Origin: JACKCR01 sp041390305
GTDB lineage: Bacteria > Eisenbacteria > RBG-16-71-46 > CAIMUX01
Assembly: GCA_041390305.1 (NCBI GenBank)
Contig: JAWKQE010000004.1
Span: forward strand, 186,001 to 250,000
DNA length: 64,000 bases
Reading direction: 5' to 3'
In this document: one piece after another, positions 47,401-57,602 of the stretch
How the letters are laid out: each line of letters starts with the position of its first letter
Numbering within the stretch: position 1 is the stretch's first letter
Program-made: the position numbers and the translations under genes
Notes under the pieces: generated by a model
What the model saw: only the letters and a program-made list of their open reading frames with translations
Database searches by the model: none
Told to the model about the DNA's origin: nothing

Positions 47401-48499
47401 GGATCGTCGTCGTGCCGGCGCCGGCGCCCTGGAGGATCACGTTGGTCGTGATCTCGACCTGCTCCGGGTAGTCCCCCGGACCCACGTTGATCGTCGTTCC
47501 GTTCGGCGATGCCGCCACGAACGGCTGGATCTCGTGCCCGATCGTCCCGGTCGCCGCGTTCACCCAGACCGAGCGGTCGAAGATGTTCGCGGCCACGATG
47601 GTCGAGAGGTCGGAGCCGGTCGCCTGCGCGTAGATGTGACCGACGAGGTCGGCCAGTCCGGCACTGGAGAAGTCGTTCCCGGAGATGGTCGTGGACGCCC
47701 CGCGACACCGGAGGGCGGTGGCGAACCGGGTCGTCGTGCCGGTGAACGTGTTGCCGGTCACCACGGAACCCAGCCCGTCCACGGTGACGAGCGTGTTTCC
47801 CTGCTCCTGACTCGAAGTGTTCACGCCGCCCGCGGTCCCTGAAATCAGGTTGCTCGTGAACTGGACGTTGGTCGTGTTCGTGCAACCGCTACCACAACCG
47901 ATCGTCACGAGCTGGCGCGGCACGTTGGGGAGCGTGAACTGCTCCGTGAATCCGTATCCCGCGGGCGGATCGAAGAACGTCGAGCCCGAGAACTCGTTGC
48001 CGTCGATGATGAACCCGTCGATGACCGCTCCGTACTCGGTCTGGAGTCCCGCATCACCGTTGGCGACGATCTCGTTGTCCCGGACGATCGCCCCCGAGTG
48101 ACCACCCTGGAAGTAGACCGCTGCGTTCTCGACTCCCGGAGCGCCGTTGTCGATCCCGATGATCGTGAACCCCTGCCCCGTGTCACCGATCATCACGCCG
48201 GTGGTGTTGCTCGTGACGACGATCGTCCCGAGTGCACCGGCCATGCTGATCCCCTGAATGGTCGTGACGTCGCGCCCCCCGGTGGAGACGAGGTCGAGGT
48301 TCTTGTTGATGTTCACGTTCTCGCCGTACGTTCCGGGAGCGACCTCGATCGTGTCTCCCGGGTTCGCGGCCGTCACAGCCGCCTGAATGGTCGTATGGTC
48401 TGCCCCGCCCGCACCGTTCACGGTGATGGTCGCGGCCCACGACGACGTGCCGAGGCACGCCACGGAGAACAAAGACAAGAGGACCCGATTGCGTTGCAT
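44465..48499 (-). CDS. secreted beta-helix protein with cohesin-like, dockerin-like and sorting segments (several frameshifts)
   Basis: One ~1,330-residue gene with shifts near 46990, 45485, 45385, 45325 and more within 44700-45270. The ATG at 48499 has GAGGAGGT upstream; the signal peptide is LLSLFSVACLGTSSWA. A right-handed beta-helix (TIQAAVTAANPGDTIEVAPGTYGEN and many GNxF/GNxI turns) fills about residues 25-600. A cohesin-like segment follows (VRGFSVDVQLTNLDLCGAEV...TATIEVVDVILRDCS), then an FN3-like region. Next is a dockerin-like GDNQVNVADISHLGDNYGALLG. The final frame (44725 to 44465) carries the sorting domain (LAETSPVRVEVFDISGRLVRTLY...TGVFLYRVHVG). It is probably surface-displayed. 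Confidence 0.78.
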
Positions 48500-48942
48500 G
48501 TAGGTGAACCTCCTCAGAATGGCAGGGCAGTTCCAGTCGGCGCACGCGAACGCCCGGAGGGGTGCAGTGACCGACTGCGGAGTGATTCGGTAGAGCAGGG
48601 TGGCGTCCGGGCCAAGGGGATAGCTGAAGTGCCGGACTGGAAGCTGCTCGCGTCGGTGCCGAGATCCGATGCCGTCCGGATGACTCCCAGTGAGCAGACG
48701 GTATCGGGGCGGGACGAGATCCCGGCGATCGTCGCGGGACCCCGTCACTCGATCGACGAGGCTACCACTAGGGCTCCGCGCGAGACAATCTTCTCGGGCC
48801 GGGAAGGCTCCCGCTCCCGGCGGGACGGCGGGGAGGACGCGCGTGCTTCGCGGTCGTAGACGAGGTCGATCCGGCGGCCCGCGGGAGGGACACTGGCTGG
48901 CCGGCCGGGGCACTGGCAGGCCCACACGGGGGACGCCGCAGC
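48500..48942. other. intergenic leader without a gene
   Basis: These 443 bases precede the beta-helix gene and follow the FG-GAP gene terminator, both on the minus strand. No reading frame looks coding. The minus-strand promoter of the beta-helix gene should be here. Imperfect GGC-rich symmetry occurs around 48795-48830 and 48895-48905. Confidence 0.45.
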
Positions 48943-48977
48943 GCGTGACGCACGGACAGACGGTCCGTGCGTCACGC
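48943..48977 (-). terminator. strong terminator hairpin of the FG-GAP gene
   Basis: GCGTGACGCACGGAC and GTCCGTGCGTCACGC form a perfect 15-bp stem with a five-base loop, eight bases past the stop at 48985; outer GCAGC/GCTGC pairs extend it. Confidence 0.85.
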
Positions 48978-48984
48978 TCGCTGC

Positions 48985-51604
48985 TCATCGCACCCTGAGA
49001 ATCCTCTGCGCGTCCTTCGCATCCCCCACCTGGAGACGTGCCCAGTACGCGCCGGTGGGGACGTCGCGTCCGTGATCGTCACGGCCGTCCCAGACCACGA
49101 TGTGCTCCCCGGCGGGGATCGCCTCGTCTCTGAGAGTGGTGACGAGACGTCCGGATGCGTCGTGCACCGTCAACCTCGCGATCTCAGCCCGGTCGAGGCG
49201 GAAGTGGAGATCGGTCCTCGAGTGAAACGGATTGGGTCGCGGCGCGTCGAGGAACAGCGTCGTCGAGCGGACGTCCGCGGCGAAGTCGGGAGTCGACGCC
49301 GGGTCGAGTGCGAGGCCGGCGACGACGGAGACATCGCGGCCCAGGTTGAACGGCGGCACACCGATGATCGCCGCGAGGTCCGCCTCGCCATCCCCGGTGA
49401 AGTCGCCGTAGACGAAGTCGGTCGAGACGGGGCCTACGCCATAGCGAACGTGGCGGTCGAAGGTACGGTCGTGGAGATTCCTGTAGTACCCGACGTCACC
49501 CGACGGACCGTTCAGGGCCAGAATGTCCTTCGCACCATCTCCGTCGACGTCCCCGACCCGCACGGTGTGCACACCCTGGAGCTGCGGGGAGTAGGCCGCG
49601 GGCATCGAGATCCAGGGAGCGAAGGTCCCATCGCCGTTCCCGTAGAGAACGCAGACCGACTGCTGCTCCGTCGTCATGTTCGCGCTGATGACATCGAGGT
49701 GGCCATCTCCATCCAGATCGTCGACGACGAAGTGCTTCGGACCCCAGTCGACTTCGTGGAGAACATACGGACCGAATCCACCGGCTCCGTCCCCCAGCGC
49801 GAGACCGATCCAGTTCGACTCCGAGAAGAGGAGGTCCATGTTGCCGTCCTCGTCGATGTCCCCTCCACGAACGATCTCGGGGCCCGTCAGTGTCTCGTAG
49901 TGATAGGGCGCCTGGAACGTCCCGTTCCCGTTGTTCCGACGGATCCAGACGTAGTTCGAGGGAACGCCGCCGGCGCAGCCCAGATAGTCGGTGAGGAAGA
50001 CGTCCAAGTCTCCGTCTCCATCCATGTCGAACGCGTCGACGTCGCCATTGCCACACGTTCCCACGGTCCAGACCGTCGCGGGTCCGAACGTGCCCTCTCC
50101 CTGATTCAGCCGGACCACGAAGTCGTAGTCGGGTGCGGTCGGGTGGTCGGCCCAGAGGAGGTCCAAGGTCCCGTTGCCGTCGAGGTCCCGGAGCTTCACT
50201 GCCATGGCCGCTTCGGAGGGGTAACTCTCGGCAGGGAGGAAGGTGCCGTTACCGACGTTGCGCAGGATGCGGACCCCGCCACTGCCCGCGTATCCGTAGG
50301 CAGTCGCTATTTCGAGATCGCCGTCTCCATCGACGTCACCTGCGTCCATCCAGTGATCGAAGGAGCCCAACGGGTAGGCGGGCGGAACGCTCACTTCACC
50401 GTTCTCCGTCGGATAGACCGAGAGTTCGAGAGAGTTCCGCGAGAGAACGAAGATCTCAGGCCCGGAGTCTCCGGAGGTGTCAACGGCATCGATCGCGATG
50501 CAGTCCTCGCCGCCCGGGTACTCGGTTCCGGGAAGGAAGCCGCCGGCTCCATCACTCGGGACCATGGTCCAGCCGCCCGCGTCCAGGTGTACAGTGAGAT
50601 GTCGACGAAACCCGTCCCCGTAAGCATCCCGGACGGATGTCGAACGACCCGCCGAGCTGCGCAGGAAGCGCGATCCGCTCGGGGCCGACGAGATCCGTCT
50701 CCCTGATTCCGGAAGAGCGCGACCGCACCGACGTCCACGTTGATCTGCGTATGCGAGCTGGAGTAGAAGACGTCGCATCGAGGTCGTTGTCGGCATCAGC
50801 GATGACGACGTTTGGGTAGTAGTCACCGGCCCGGGGTCGTGTCCGTCACGTAGACGACGGGAGCGCCGAAGCTCCCGCCCGTGTTCAGGAAGACCGCGAG
50901 CTTCCGGTTCTCACAGGCGACCGCGACGTCCGGAGGCCGTCGCCGTTGAGATCGCCGGCGGCGAGCCTCTGAGGGGCCCGGGAGTCGTGAAGAGGGCGGG
51001 AGCACCGAGCGCCCCGGTGCCGTCTCGAGAAGGAAGAACGGTCGTCCCGAGCGGCCCGATCCGTCCGGGATTCGCGACGACGAGGTCGAGGTGGCCATCG
51101 CCGTCGAAGTCTGCCGTATCCATGCCGGAGGGACCGTCGTCGCCGACCGGGACCGTAACCTGGGATCGAAGGAGCGCGTCGCCGCCAGTTCAGAAGAACA
51201 TCCACCGTCCGTGCCGATTCCAATTGGCACCGGTGTTCGCGACGATCACGTCGACGTCGCCATCGGCATCGAGGTCTCCGACTTCGACCGCGGTAAGGCT
51301 CGTCGTCGTCTCGTAGTAGACCGGCAGCGCCATCTCCCCTTCGCCCAGGTTCAGGAGCACGGAGATCCGCGTCAGCCACCACCCGGGTGCTGGCCACGTC
51401 CAGGTCGGCCGCGTCTCCATCGAGGTCAGCGATCCTGGCGTGGGACGGAAAGTGGGCGTCCGGATAGAAGCCCGTGTCGAAGCCGATGAAGGCATCGAAC
51501 TCACGCTCGAACGCATGCGCTGGAGTGGCAGCACCGAGGACGGCGGCGACCAGAAGTGTAGAGCCGCCAGGAGGCCCGCGCCGCGTGATGTGGCCGGAGT
51601 GGTG
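48985..51604 (-). CDS. secreted FG-GAP/VCBS repeat protein with sorting domain (frameshifts in the N-terminal third)
   Basis: About 870 residues. The intact part (from about 50610 to 48985) has seven FG-GAP/VCBS-type calcium-binding repeats: DVDGDGDLEIATAYG, DLDGNGTLDLLWAD, DMDGDGDLDVFLTD, DIDEDGNMDLLFSES, DLDGDGHLDVISAN, DVDGDGAKDILALN and DFTGDGEADLAAII. A sorting tail follows (DAPRPNPFHSRTDLHFRLD...TGAYWARLQVGD). Upstream, at least four frameshifts between 50600 and 51450 split further repeats (DFDGDGHLDLVVANPG, DLDADGDVDVIVANTG). The signal peptide TLLVAAVLGAATPAHA lies near 51580-51530. AGGAGG at 51612-51617 has no start codon at the right spacing, so the true start may itself be damaged. 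Confidence 0.8.
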
Positions 51605-52179
51605 TGGGGATCCTCCTGGAGGTTGCGATTCGGCAGGCAGCAATCAGAGAGGAGGCAGCGAACCCCGGTGATACGACAGAATCCAAGGAATCGAGTGGGA
51701 TCGTCGCCGGATCGGCCATCCATCGCGGCCTGCCGCGGAGCCGCGATGGGCGCCAACCCTCGGAACGGATGGAATCCGGACGCGGCGCGCTGCCCCGGCG
51801 TCGGGGTTGTCGTCGGTCGGCGACCGTTACAGGAAGAACCGCCCCGCCGCGGTCCCGGAAGCAACCGCGGCGTCCCAGACCAGGAAGCACCCCCACCAAC
51901 GCCACTTCCGTGCGAACGTTGGTTCGTAGGGGCGAATCCGCCATCCATGGATAAAGGACCCCAACGCCGATCCGACAATGGGTGCATGGGCCCCAGCACT
52001 TCACGCCCCCTCGCTTCGTTACCTGCACGCTGATGGGCGTGGCGTTGGAGCCTTCTGTTTCCTCTCTCTGCAGCCCTCTACAGGGTTCTTCGTATCGCAC
52101 CAACCGCTGATGGCGACGCTGCTTGGGCGCGGCAATCCGCTCATGTTGTTTGTCGCGACCGCGCCCACGTGGTGCTCCA
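51605..52179. other. divergent region with no assignable gene
   Basis: This region separates the FG-GAP gene (leftward) from the kinase (rightward). Several frames are open but none shows a family motif. The N-terminus of the kinase may begin within its last ~100 bases. Frame damage nearby makes the border uncertain. Confidence 0.4.
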
Positions 52180-54322
52180 GGAATCGTCTTCTACCGCTTG
52201 GGCTGCCGCCGGGAGCTGACCGCGGACGCGGTCGCGGCGACAGGGCGCAGCGCCGCCGCCGCGGAAGAGGAGACCAGATTCTACAAGGCGAGGGCTCGAC
52301 CCTACGCCCGTCGCAAAAGTGTCGAAAGCCGACCCGTCGGGCCGGATCACCTACGTCAACGATACGTTCACCGAGGTTTCCGGATACTCGAGGGAGGAGC
52401 TGCTGAGAAGGACGCACCGGGTCATCAACTCGGGCGAGCACCCACCCGGATTCTTCAGGGAGATGTGGAAGACGATCTCTGCCGGTTCGATCTGGCGCGG
52501 CGACATCTGCAACCGGACGAAGGACGGGCGGCTCTGGGTCGATTCCACCATCATTCCGCTCCTCGGCCCCGACGGCCCGGTGCGGCCGGTTCATCCATCC
52601 GACAGGACATCACGGAACACCGAAGCGGTCCGAACCATCTGCTCCGAGGCGTACCAGGAACGGAGATCATCAACTTCCTTCTCCGGATACCGGCGTCGGC
52701 CTCTGCGCCGCTCCGGAACCCTACGAGAGATCGCGTTGGAAGATCATCAGCGTCCCTTGGCTCTCTCTGCTCAGTCGAGGCGTCTTCCTGGCGAAGGGGC
52801 CCCAGCTGGACTTGGCCGTGTCTGACGCGCCTCGGAGGAGGATCGAGAAGCGGTGCCGCGTCGATCACCCTGGCCAGTGCCTCTGCGGCCGCGCGTTCCT
52901 CATGCGGCACGCCCTCCCGCAAGCTGCGTCGATCACCGTCACGAGATCCAATACGAAGGGATGTCGCCTCACGGCCACTACAACGTGCCCATCCTGAACA
53001 ACGGGGTTCCTCTGGGAGTTCTGGTCGTGTATCTGCCCGATGGACACGTCCGTCACGAAGCGGACGTCGTGTTCCTCCAGGCTTGCTGCGACGTTCTCAG
53101 GACACTCATCGTGGCCACCGGAACGAAGTCGCCCTGATCCGGGCCCGCGACGAGGCGGAGGAAGCCACACAGGCCAAGGCACGGTTCCTCGCCAACATGA
53201 GCCACGAGATCCGGACTCCGATGAACGGGATCATCGGGATGGCGAACCTCCTGGGAGGCGAAATCGTCGATCCCGCTTCGGCGGAGCGCGTCCGCATCAT
53301 TCAGAACTGTGGACACTCGTTGCTCAGGCTCATCGACGAGGTGCTCGACTTCTCGAAGCTCGAGGTGGACAAGATCGAGCTGGAGCGGATCCCCTTCAGC
53401 CTTTCCGCCACGATCGACGAGGTCGTGGAGCTATTCGCGCCAAGAGCGTCGGAGAAGGGGGTCGTTCTCGCGGCCAGGCACGGAGCGAATGTGCCCGCCG
53501 CGGTTCTCGGCGACAGCTCCCGCTTCCAGCAGATCGTGAACAACCTCGTCTCGAACGCTCTCAAGTTCACGAGCGTCGGCAGCATCGAGATCGAATCAGA
53601 GACGCGACACGCGGATCGCATGACTTCTGGACGATCCAGATAGCCGTTCGGGACACCGGATCGGGATCCCCACCGGAAGTGCAGCCGAAGCTCTTCCGAT
53701 CCTTCTCACAGGTCGATGCGTCCCGGCCACGTCATTTCGGAGGCTCCTGGGCTGGGGCTCGCGATCAACAAAGGTCTGTGCGAGAGGATGGGTGGCACCA
53801 TCTGGCTCGAGAGCGAGGAGGGAAGGGAACGACGTTCACGTTCACGCTGGAGGCCGGAGTGCGACGCCTGCCGTGGTCACGAATCCGGATCCATTCGCGT
53901 ACCCATCCGGCCGAGGGGGAAGCGGGCCCGCCGCTACAGATCCTCCTCGTCGACGGTAATCAGGGTAGAACCTGCTCGTCGCCGGGGGCTCCTGAAGAAG
54001 CTGGGGTACAGATCCGAGCAGGCAATGAACGGCGTGGAAGCGCTGGAAGCTCGCGGGGCAGATCCTACGACCTCGTCCTCATGGATTGCACATGCCCGAG
54101 ATGGACGGATTCGGGCGACGGAGAGGATCATCGCAAGTACGGCGACAGACGACCCCCGCATCGTCGCGCTGACCGCCAGCACGCGCTCCAGGAGGACGTC
54201 GATCGCTGCTACGCGTGCCACATGGACGCCGTCCTGGAAAGCCGATCCGCATCCCAGACTGCGGACGTCCTCGCGAAACGCCTCGACTCACCGGCTCCTC
54301 CGAGCAGGAGAACGTGGCCTAG
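52180..54322 (+). pseudogene. hybrid sensor histidine kinase (PAS-GAF-HisKA-HATPase-REC), many frameshifts
   Basis: Fragments in three frames line up as one ~710-residue hybrid kinase. A PAS domain (ADPSGRITYVNDTFTEVSGYS, about 52325-52600) is followed by a GAF-like domain (IQYEGMSPHGHYNVPILNNG, to 53140). The HisKA box is KARFLANMSHEIRTPMNGI (53175-53240; His is the phospho-acceptor), the N box QQIVNNLVSNALKF (about 53530). After a shift at about 53625 come DTGSG and GGKGTTFTFTLEAG of the ATPase. Last is a receiver (LQILLVDGN, YDLVLMDC and DVDRCYACHMDAVLE) ending near a TAG at 54322. Shifts are near 52590, 53135, 53625, 53740 and several in the receiver. Probably intact in the organism if these are errors. 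The exact start is unknown. Confidence 0.75.
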
Positions 54323-54552
54323 GGGGGGGCCGACTGCCATCGTCGAGCACGCACTCCCGAGTGCCCCCATTCAGCCACCCGAAATTCACCCCTCCCCGCG
54401 CCAGCCAGCCAACTGCCGCGGTCGTCCTGCTGTGTCGTGGCTGCCCTATCGGCTACACTGACCAGGCGACGATGGAATCCGGACCGCTCGCAACGAAGCG
54501 CAGACCGCGTCCCCGGATCCAGTAGTGGACGGAACGGGGAGGCACCGCACGC

Positions 54553-55631
54553 TTGCCGCGGATTCTGAAACTCGCCCTGGGACAGCTCTTGCTGTTCATC
54601 GTCGTCGTCCGTCGTGTTCGCGGCCGAGTGGTACGCCCGCCCGAGGTATCCGGACATCGATGCGGAGAGACAACAGCGGCCAGGACCTCTTCGTCCGAGT
54701 TCGATGCGCGCGCTGCAAACGGGCCAGCCGGCCCGGTGCGGACACGCGGTTCCGGCGAAAGGACTTCGACACCCACGTTCGGATCTGGCGATCGCGGGTT
54801 CCGCGGCCCTCTTCTCACCCGGACTCCGTGTTCTCCATCGCCATCCTCGGTGACTCCTACGTCTTCGGACATGGCGTGGAAGAGGAGGAGACCTTCGCAG
54901 CGCTCCTCCGCAAGAGATGGCCGGTTCCGCGATGATCAAAGCAGCTTCAGGTGTCATCGGCTACTCGACGGGCCAGGGAACTCTCTCGTGCTGCTTTCGA
55001 GGACGTGGTGCTCCCGAGTGAGCCGGACATCGTCGTTCTCTGTCTCTACCGGAACGACCTGCTCGACAACGGTCAAGCCGACAGCGTGGGGATCTACCGG
55101 CCATGCGCCATGCAGGGAGAAGGATGGTGAGTTCACGCTCTCGGTGCGAACCGTCGTCTCCGCTCTCGATGCGGATCCGCCGTGAGATCCAGAGACGATT
55201 CGTCCTCTACGATATCCTCGCGTTTCGGTTTGCAGGACTCCGGGCGGACTCCATCCGGACCGAACCCTCCACGCCACGTGGACGGTTCTGGCCTGAACGA
55301 AGCGGAGCGGCTGACTCGGGATCTGATCGACGTGGCAGCGTCGAAGTGTGAAGAACGCGGCATCCAGTTCCTGCTCGTCATCCTCCCTGGCCTTGCCGAC
55401 ACCGGGTTCCTGTCCGACGTGCTGCGAAGCCCGACACGGGGACATCGCCTGGATATCGGACCGACGTTCTGACGAGTACGACTCCATCCGGACTCGGCCC
55501 TCGGGTTCACATACGACTCCCATTGGAACCCGCGTGGCCATCGCCTGGCCTCCGGCGCGATCGCGGATGAAGTCGAATCACTCGGTTGGCTCCCCGGATC
55601 GCACGTCTCCCCCCTGCCATCCGCTCGGTAG
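54553..55631 (+). pseudogene. SGNH/GDSL-type hydrolase or O-acyltransferase, many frameshifts
   Basis: Fragments in order suggest a ~360-residue membrane-anchored SGNH protein. A hydrophobic start (LKLALGQLLLFIVVV, probable TTG at 54553 with GGGAGG upstream) is followed by block I FSIAILGDSYVFGHGVEEEETF (54815-54900, nucleophile Ser in GDS). Then come GYSTGQ near 54960 and DIVVLCLYRNDLLDN near 55030-55075. RGIQFLLVILPGLADTGF lies near 55355. The terminal DSHWNPRGHRLASG (about 55517-55560) supplies the Asp-x-His pair, ending at a TAG at 55631. The DSHWN form recalls AlgX/AlgJ-like acetyltransferases. At least five frameshifts break it; likely assembly errors rather than a true pseudogene. Confidence 0.65.
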
Positions 55632-55911
55632 TACACGCTTCGCGACTCCGCGACGGACGACCAGGCGCGGCCGTGTCCGTCGGCGCCCGAGCACACGGAA
55701 CGGCCGCGGCACGTCGCGGCCCGGCACGGTCTCGACGATTCGGTGAGCCTTTCCGGTGTGGATGTGCGCGTCTCGGAGTAGGGAGTCGGGTTCGTGCGAT
55801 GCAGTTCCCGATCGACACTCCCGCCGCAACTCCGAGGCCGCCCCGTCGGACGACTCCGCGTGATAGAGCCAGCCACGAGCCGGGGCTACCCAAACGCACA
55901 AAGGAGCACTC

Positions 55912-57406
55912 ATGCGTTGCCGGACTCTTCTCTCCGTCGCCCTCCTATCGTGGGCCGGGATCTCCCAGGCGGCGGTCCTGGTCGCCAATCAGGGAGGCGG
56001 GGACGCCTACGTTCCAGGAAGGCGTCGATCGCGATCCCGCCAACGGACAGAACCTGGTGGAAGTCGTCGGCGGCGTTCCATACGCAGTTGCGCGCTCAAT
56101 CGCTCGATCGATGCGCACGGCGTCGACCTCACCATCCGGTCGGTGACCGACCCTCCGGCCGTGATCGACTGCGAGAATCTGGGACCGGGGTTCGTCTTCG
56201 CGAGCGGAGAGCAACTCAGTTCGGTCCGGGAGAGCTTCACCATCCTTCGCGCGACCGACGCGGTCCGTTGTACGGGAAGCGACAATCGGGCGACCCTGCG
56301 AAACCTGGAGATCTCGGCCAGCAACCGGGGAATCGCGGCCGACTACTTCACGCCGCAGATCGTGATCGAGAACTGTGTCGTCACCGGCTGTGGCACCGGA
56401 ATCGAGATCTCGAAGGCGGTCGTCACGGACACCGACGTGTCGGGCTGCGGCATCGGAATGCTGATCTACGAGAGTTCCAACGCGACCATCACCGGCTGTT
56501 CGTTCAACGGCAACGACGCAGGCGTTCTGGGCAATCCTGGATCCCCGGACTTCACGGACTGCAGCTTCACGAACAACTTCCAGGACGGCTTCGCAGGGGG
56601 GCGGCGGATTTCGTCGACTGCTTCTTCCGGAGAGCAACGGCGGTTGGGGCGCAGACATCGGCAACTTCGGCAGCAGCACGCTCGAGGGGTGCACCATCGT
56701 GGGGAACGCAGGTGGCGGGGTCCACTCCCAGGGCCAAAGCACCAGCGTCTCACTGACGCGCTGCACGATCATGGACAACGGCGGCATCGGTGCCATTCGC
56801 GGTTTGACGGCAGCGTAGAATCTCCGACTCGATCCTCTGGGGCAACTGCGGATACCAGGCCTATCACGACAGGGGCGGGGACGGGCGGGATCGCGGTCAC
56901 CTGCCTCGATCGTCAACACCGGAGGCATCTCCGGGCGTCGGTGTTCACGCAGGACCTCATCCAGAGCGACCCGATGGTCTGTGGTCCGGTTGCATGCGGG
57001 AGCACGCCGGACGGCGCGGGCGACTACCAGATCAGTCGGGATCGCCGGCCTTCCTTCCGGCAATCCCTGCGGGAGACAGATCGGCGCCACATCTCGACGG
57101 CTGCGGGGCATCCGGTGTCGAGTCGGAAGGTCCCCGGCTCGGAGACTTCAGGCTGACCGTTTCCCAGATCCCCTCGTCCGAGAGGGCACCCTGGCGTTCC
57201 GTACGCCGTCCGACGCGGAGGGCAGAATCATGGTCGTGACCGCGGACGGCCGACTCGCCGAGGAGGCGTGGGCAGGGCGGATGGCCGCAGGATCGACGAC
57301 GGTCCCCTGGCACGTGAGCCCGGACCTCCCCGGTGGCGTCTACTTCATCCGGCTCGTCGTCAGCGGCGAGGAGGTGGCCGAAACGAAGGCGGTCGTCGTG
57401 AGGTAG
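55912..57406 (+). pseudogene. secreted beta-helix protein with sorting domain, many frameshifts
   Basis: The ATG at 55912 follows AAAGGAG and starts MRCRTLLSVALLSWAGISQA, a signal peptide. The longest clean stretch (56100-56600) reads as a right-handed beta-helix: HGVDLTIRSVTDPPAVIDCENLG, NLEISASNRGIAADYF, TITGCSFNGNDAG and PDFTDCSFTNNFQDGF. Later frames add VVGNAGGG-like and PMVCGPVACGSTPDGAGDYQI segments, as in the giant 5.8-11.4 kb protein. The tail TVPWHVSPDLPGGVYFIRLVVSG ends at 57406. At least five shifts occur. It looks like a single-module cousin of the giant protein. Confidence 0.72.
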
Positions 57407-57602
57407 CACTTCCCGCGAACCCGGAAGGTCGGTCGCCCAAGGCAGACGCCGGCGACCGCACCCGGCGACGCCCCCGCGGCAACTCGGCAAGGAACGGCCA
57501 CACCCGGGGGCGCCCCTGTGCGCGGCTGACAATCCCATCCCGCGCTGCTAACGTCAGCGTCCTGCGCCGCGTGGGCAGAGGTTCGGGGACCGGGAGACGG
57601 GA

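Noticed and set aside
54322..54330. Phase-variable G-tract
   Set aside because: The run of nine G lies just after the kinase stop, in a region full of apparent indel errors, and is not in a position to switch a gene.
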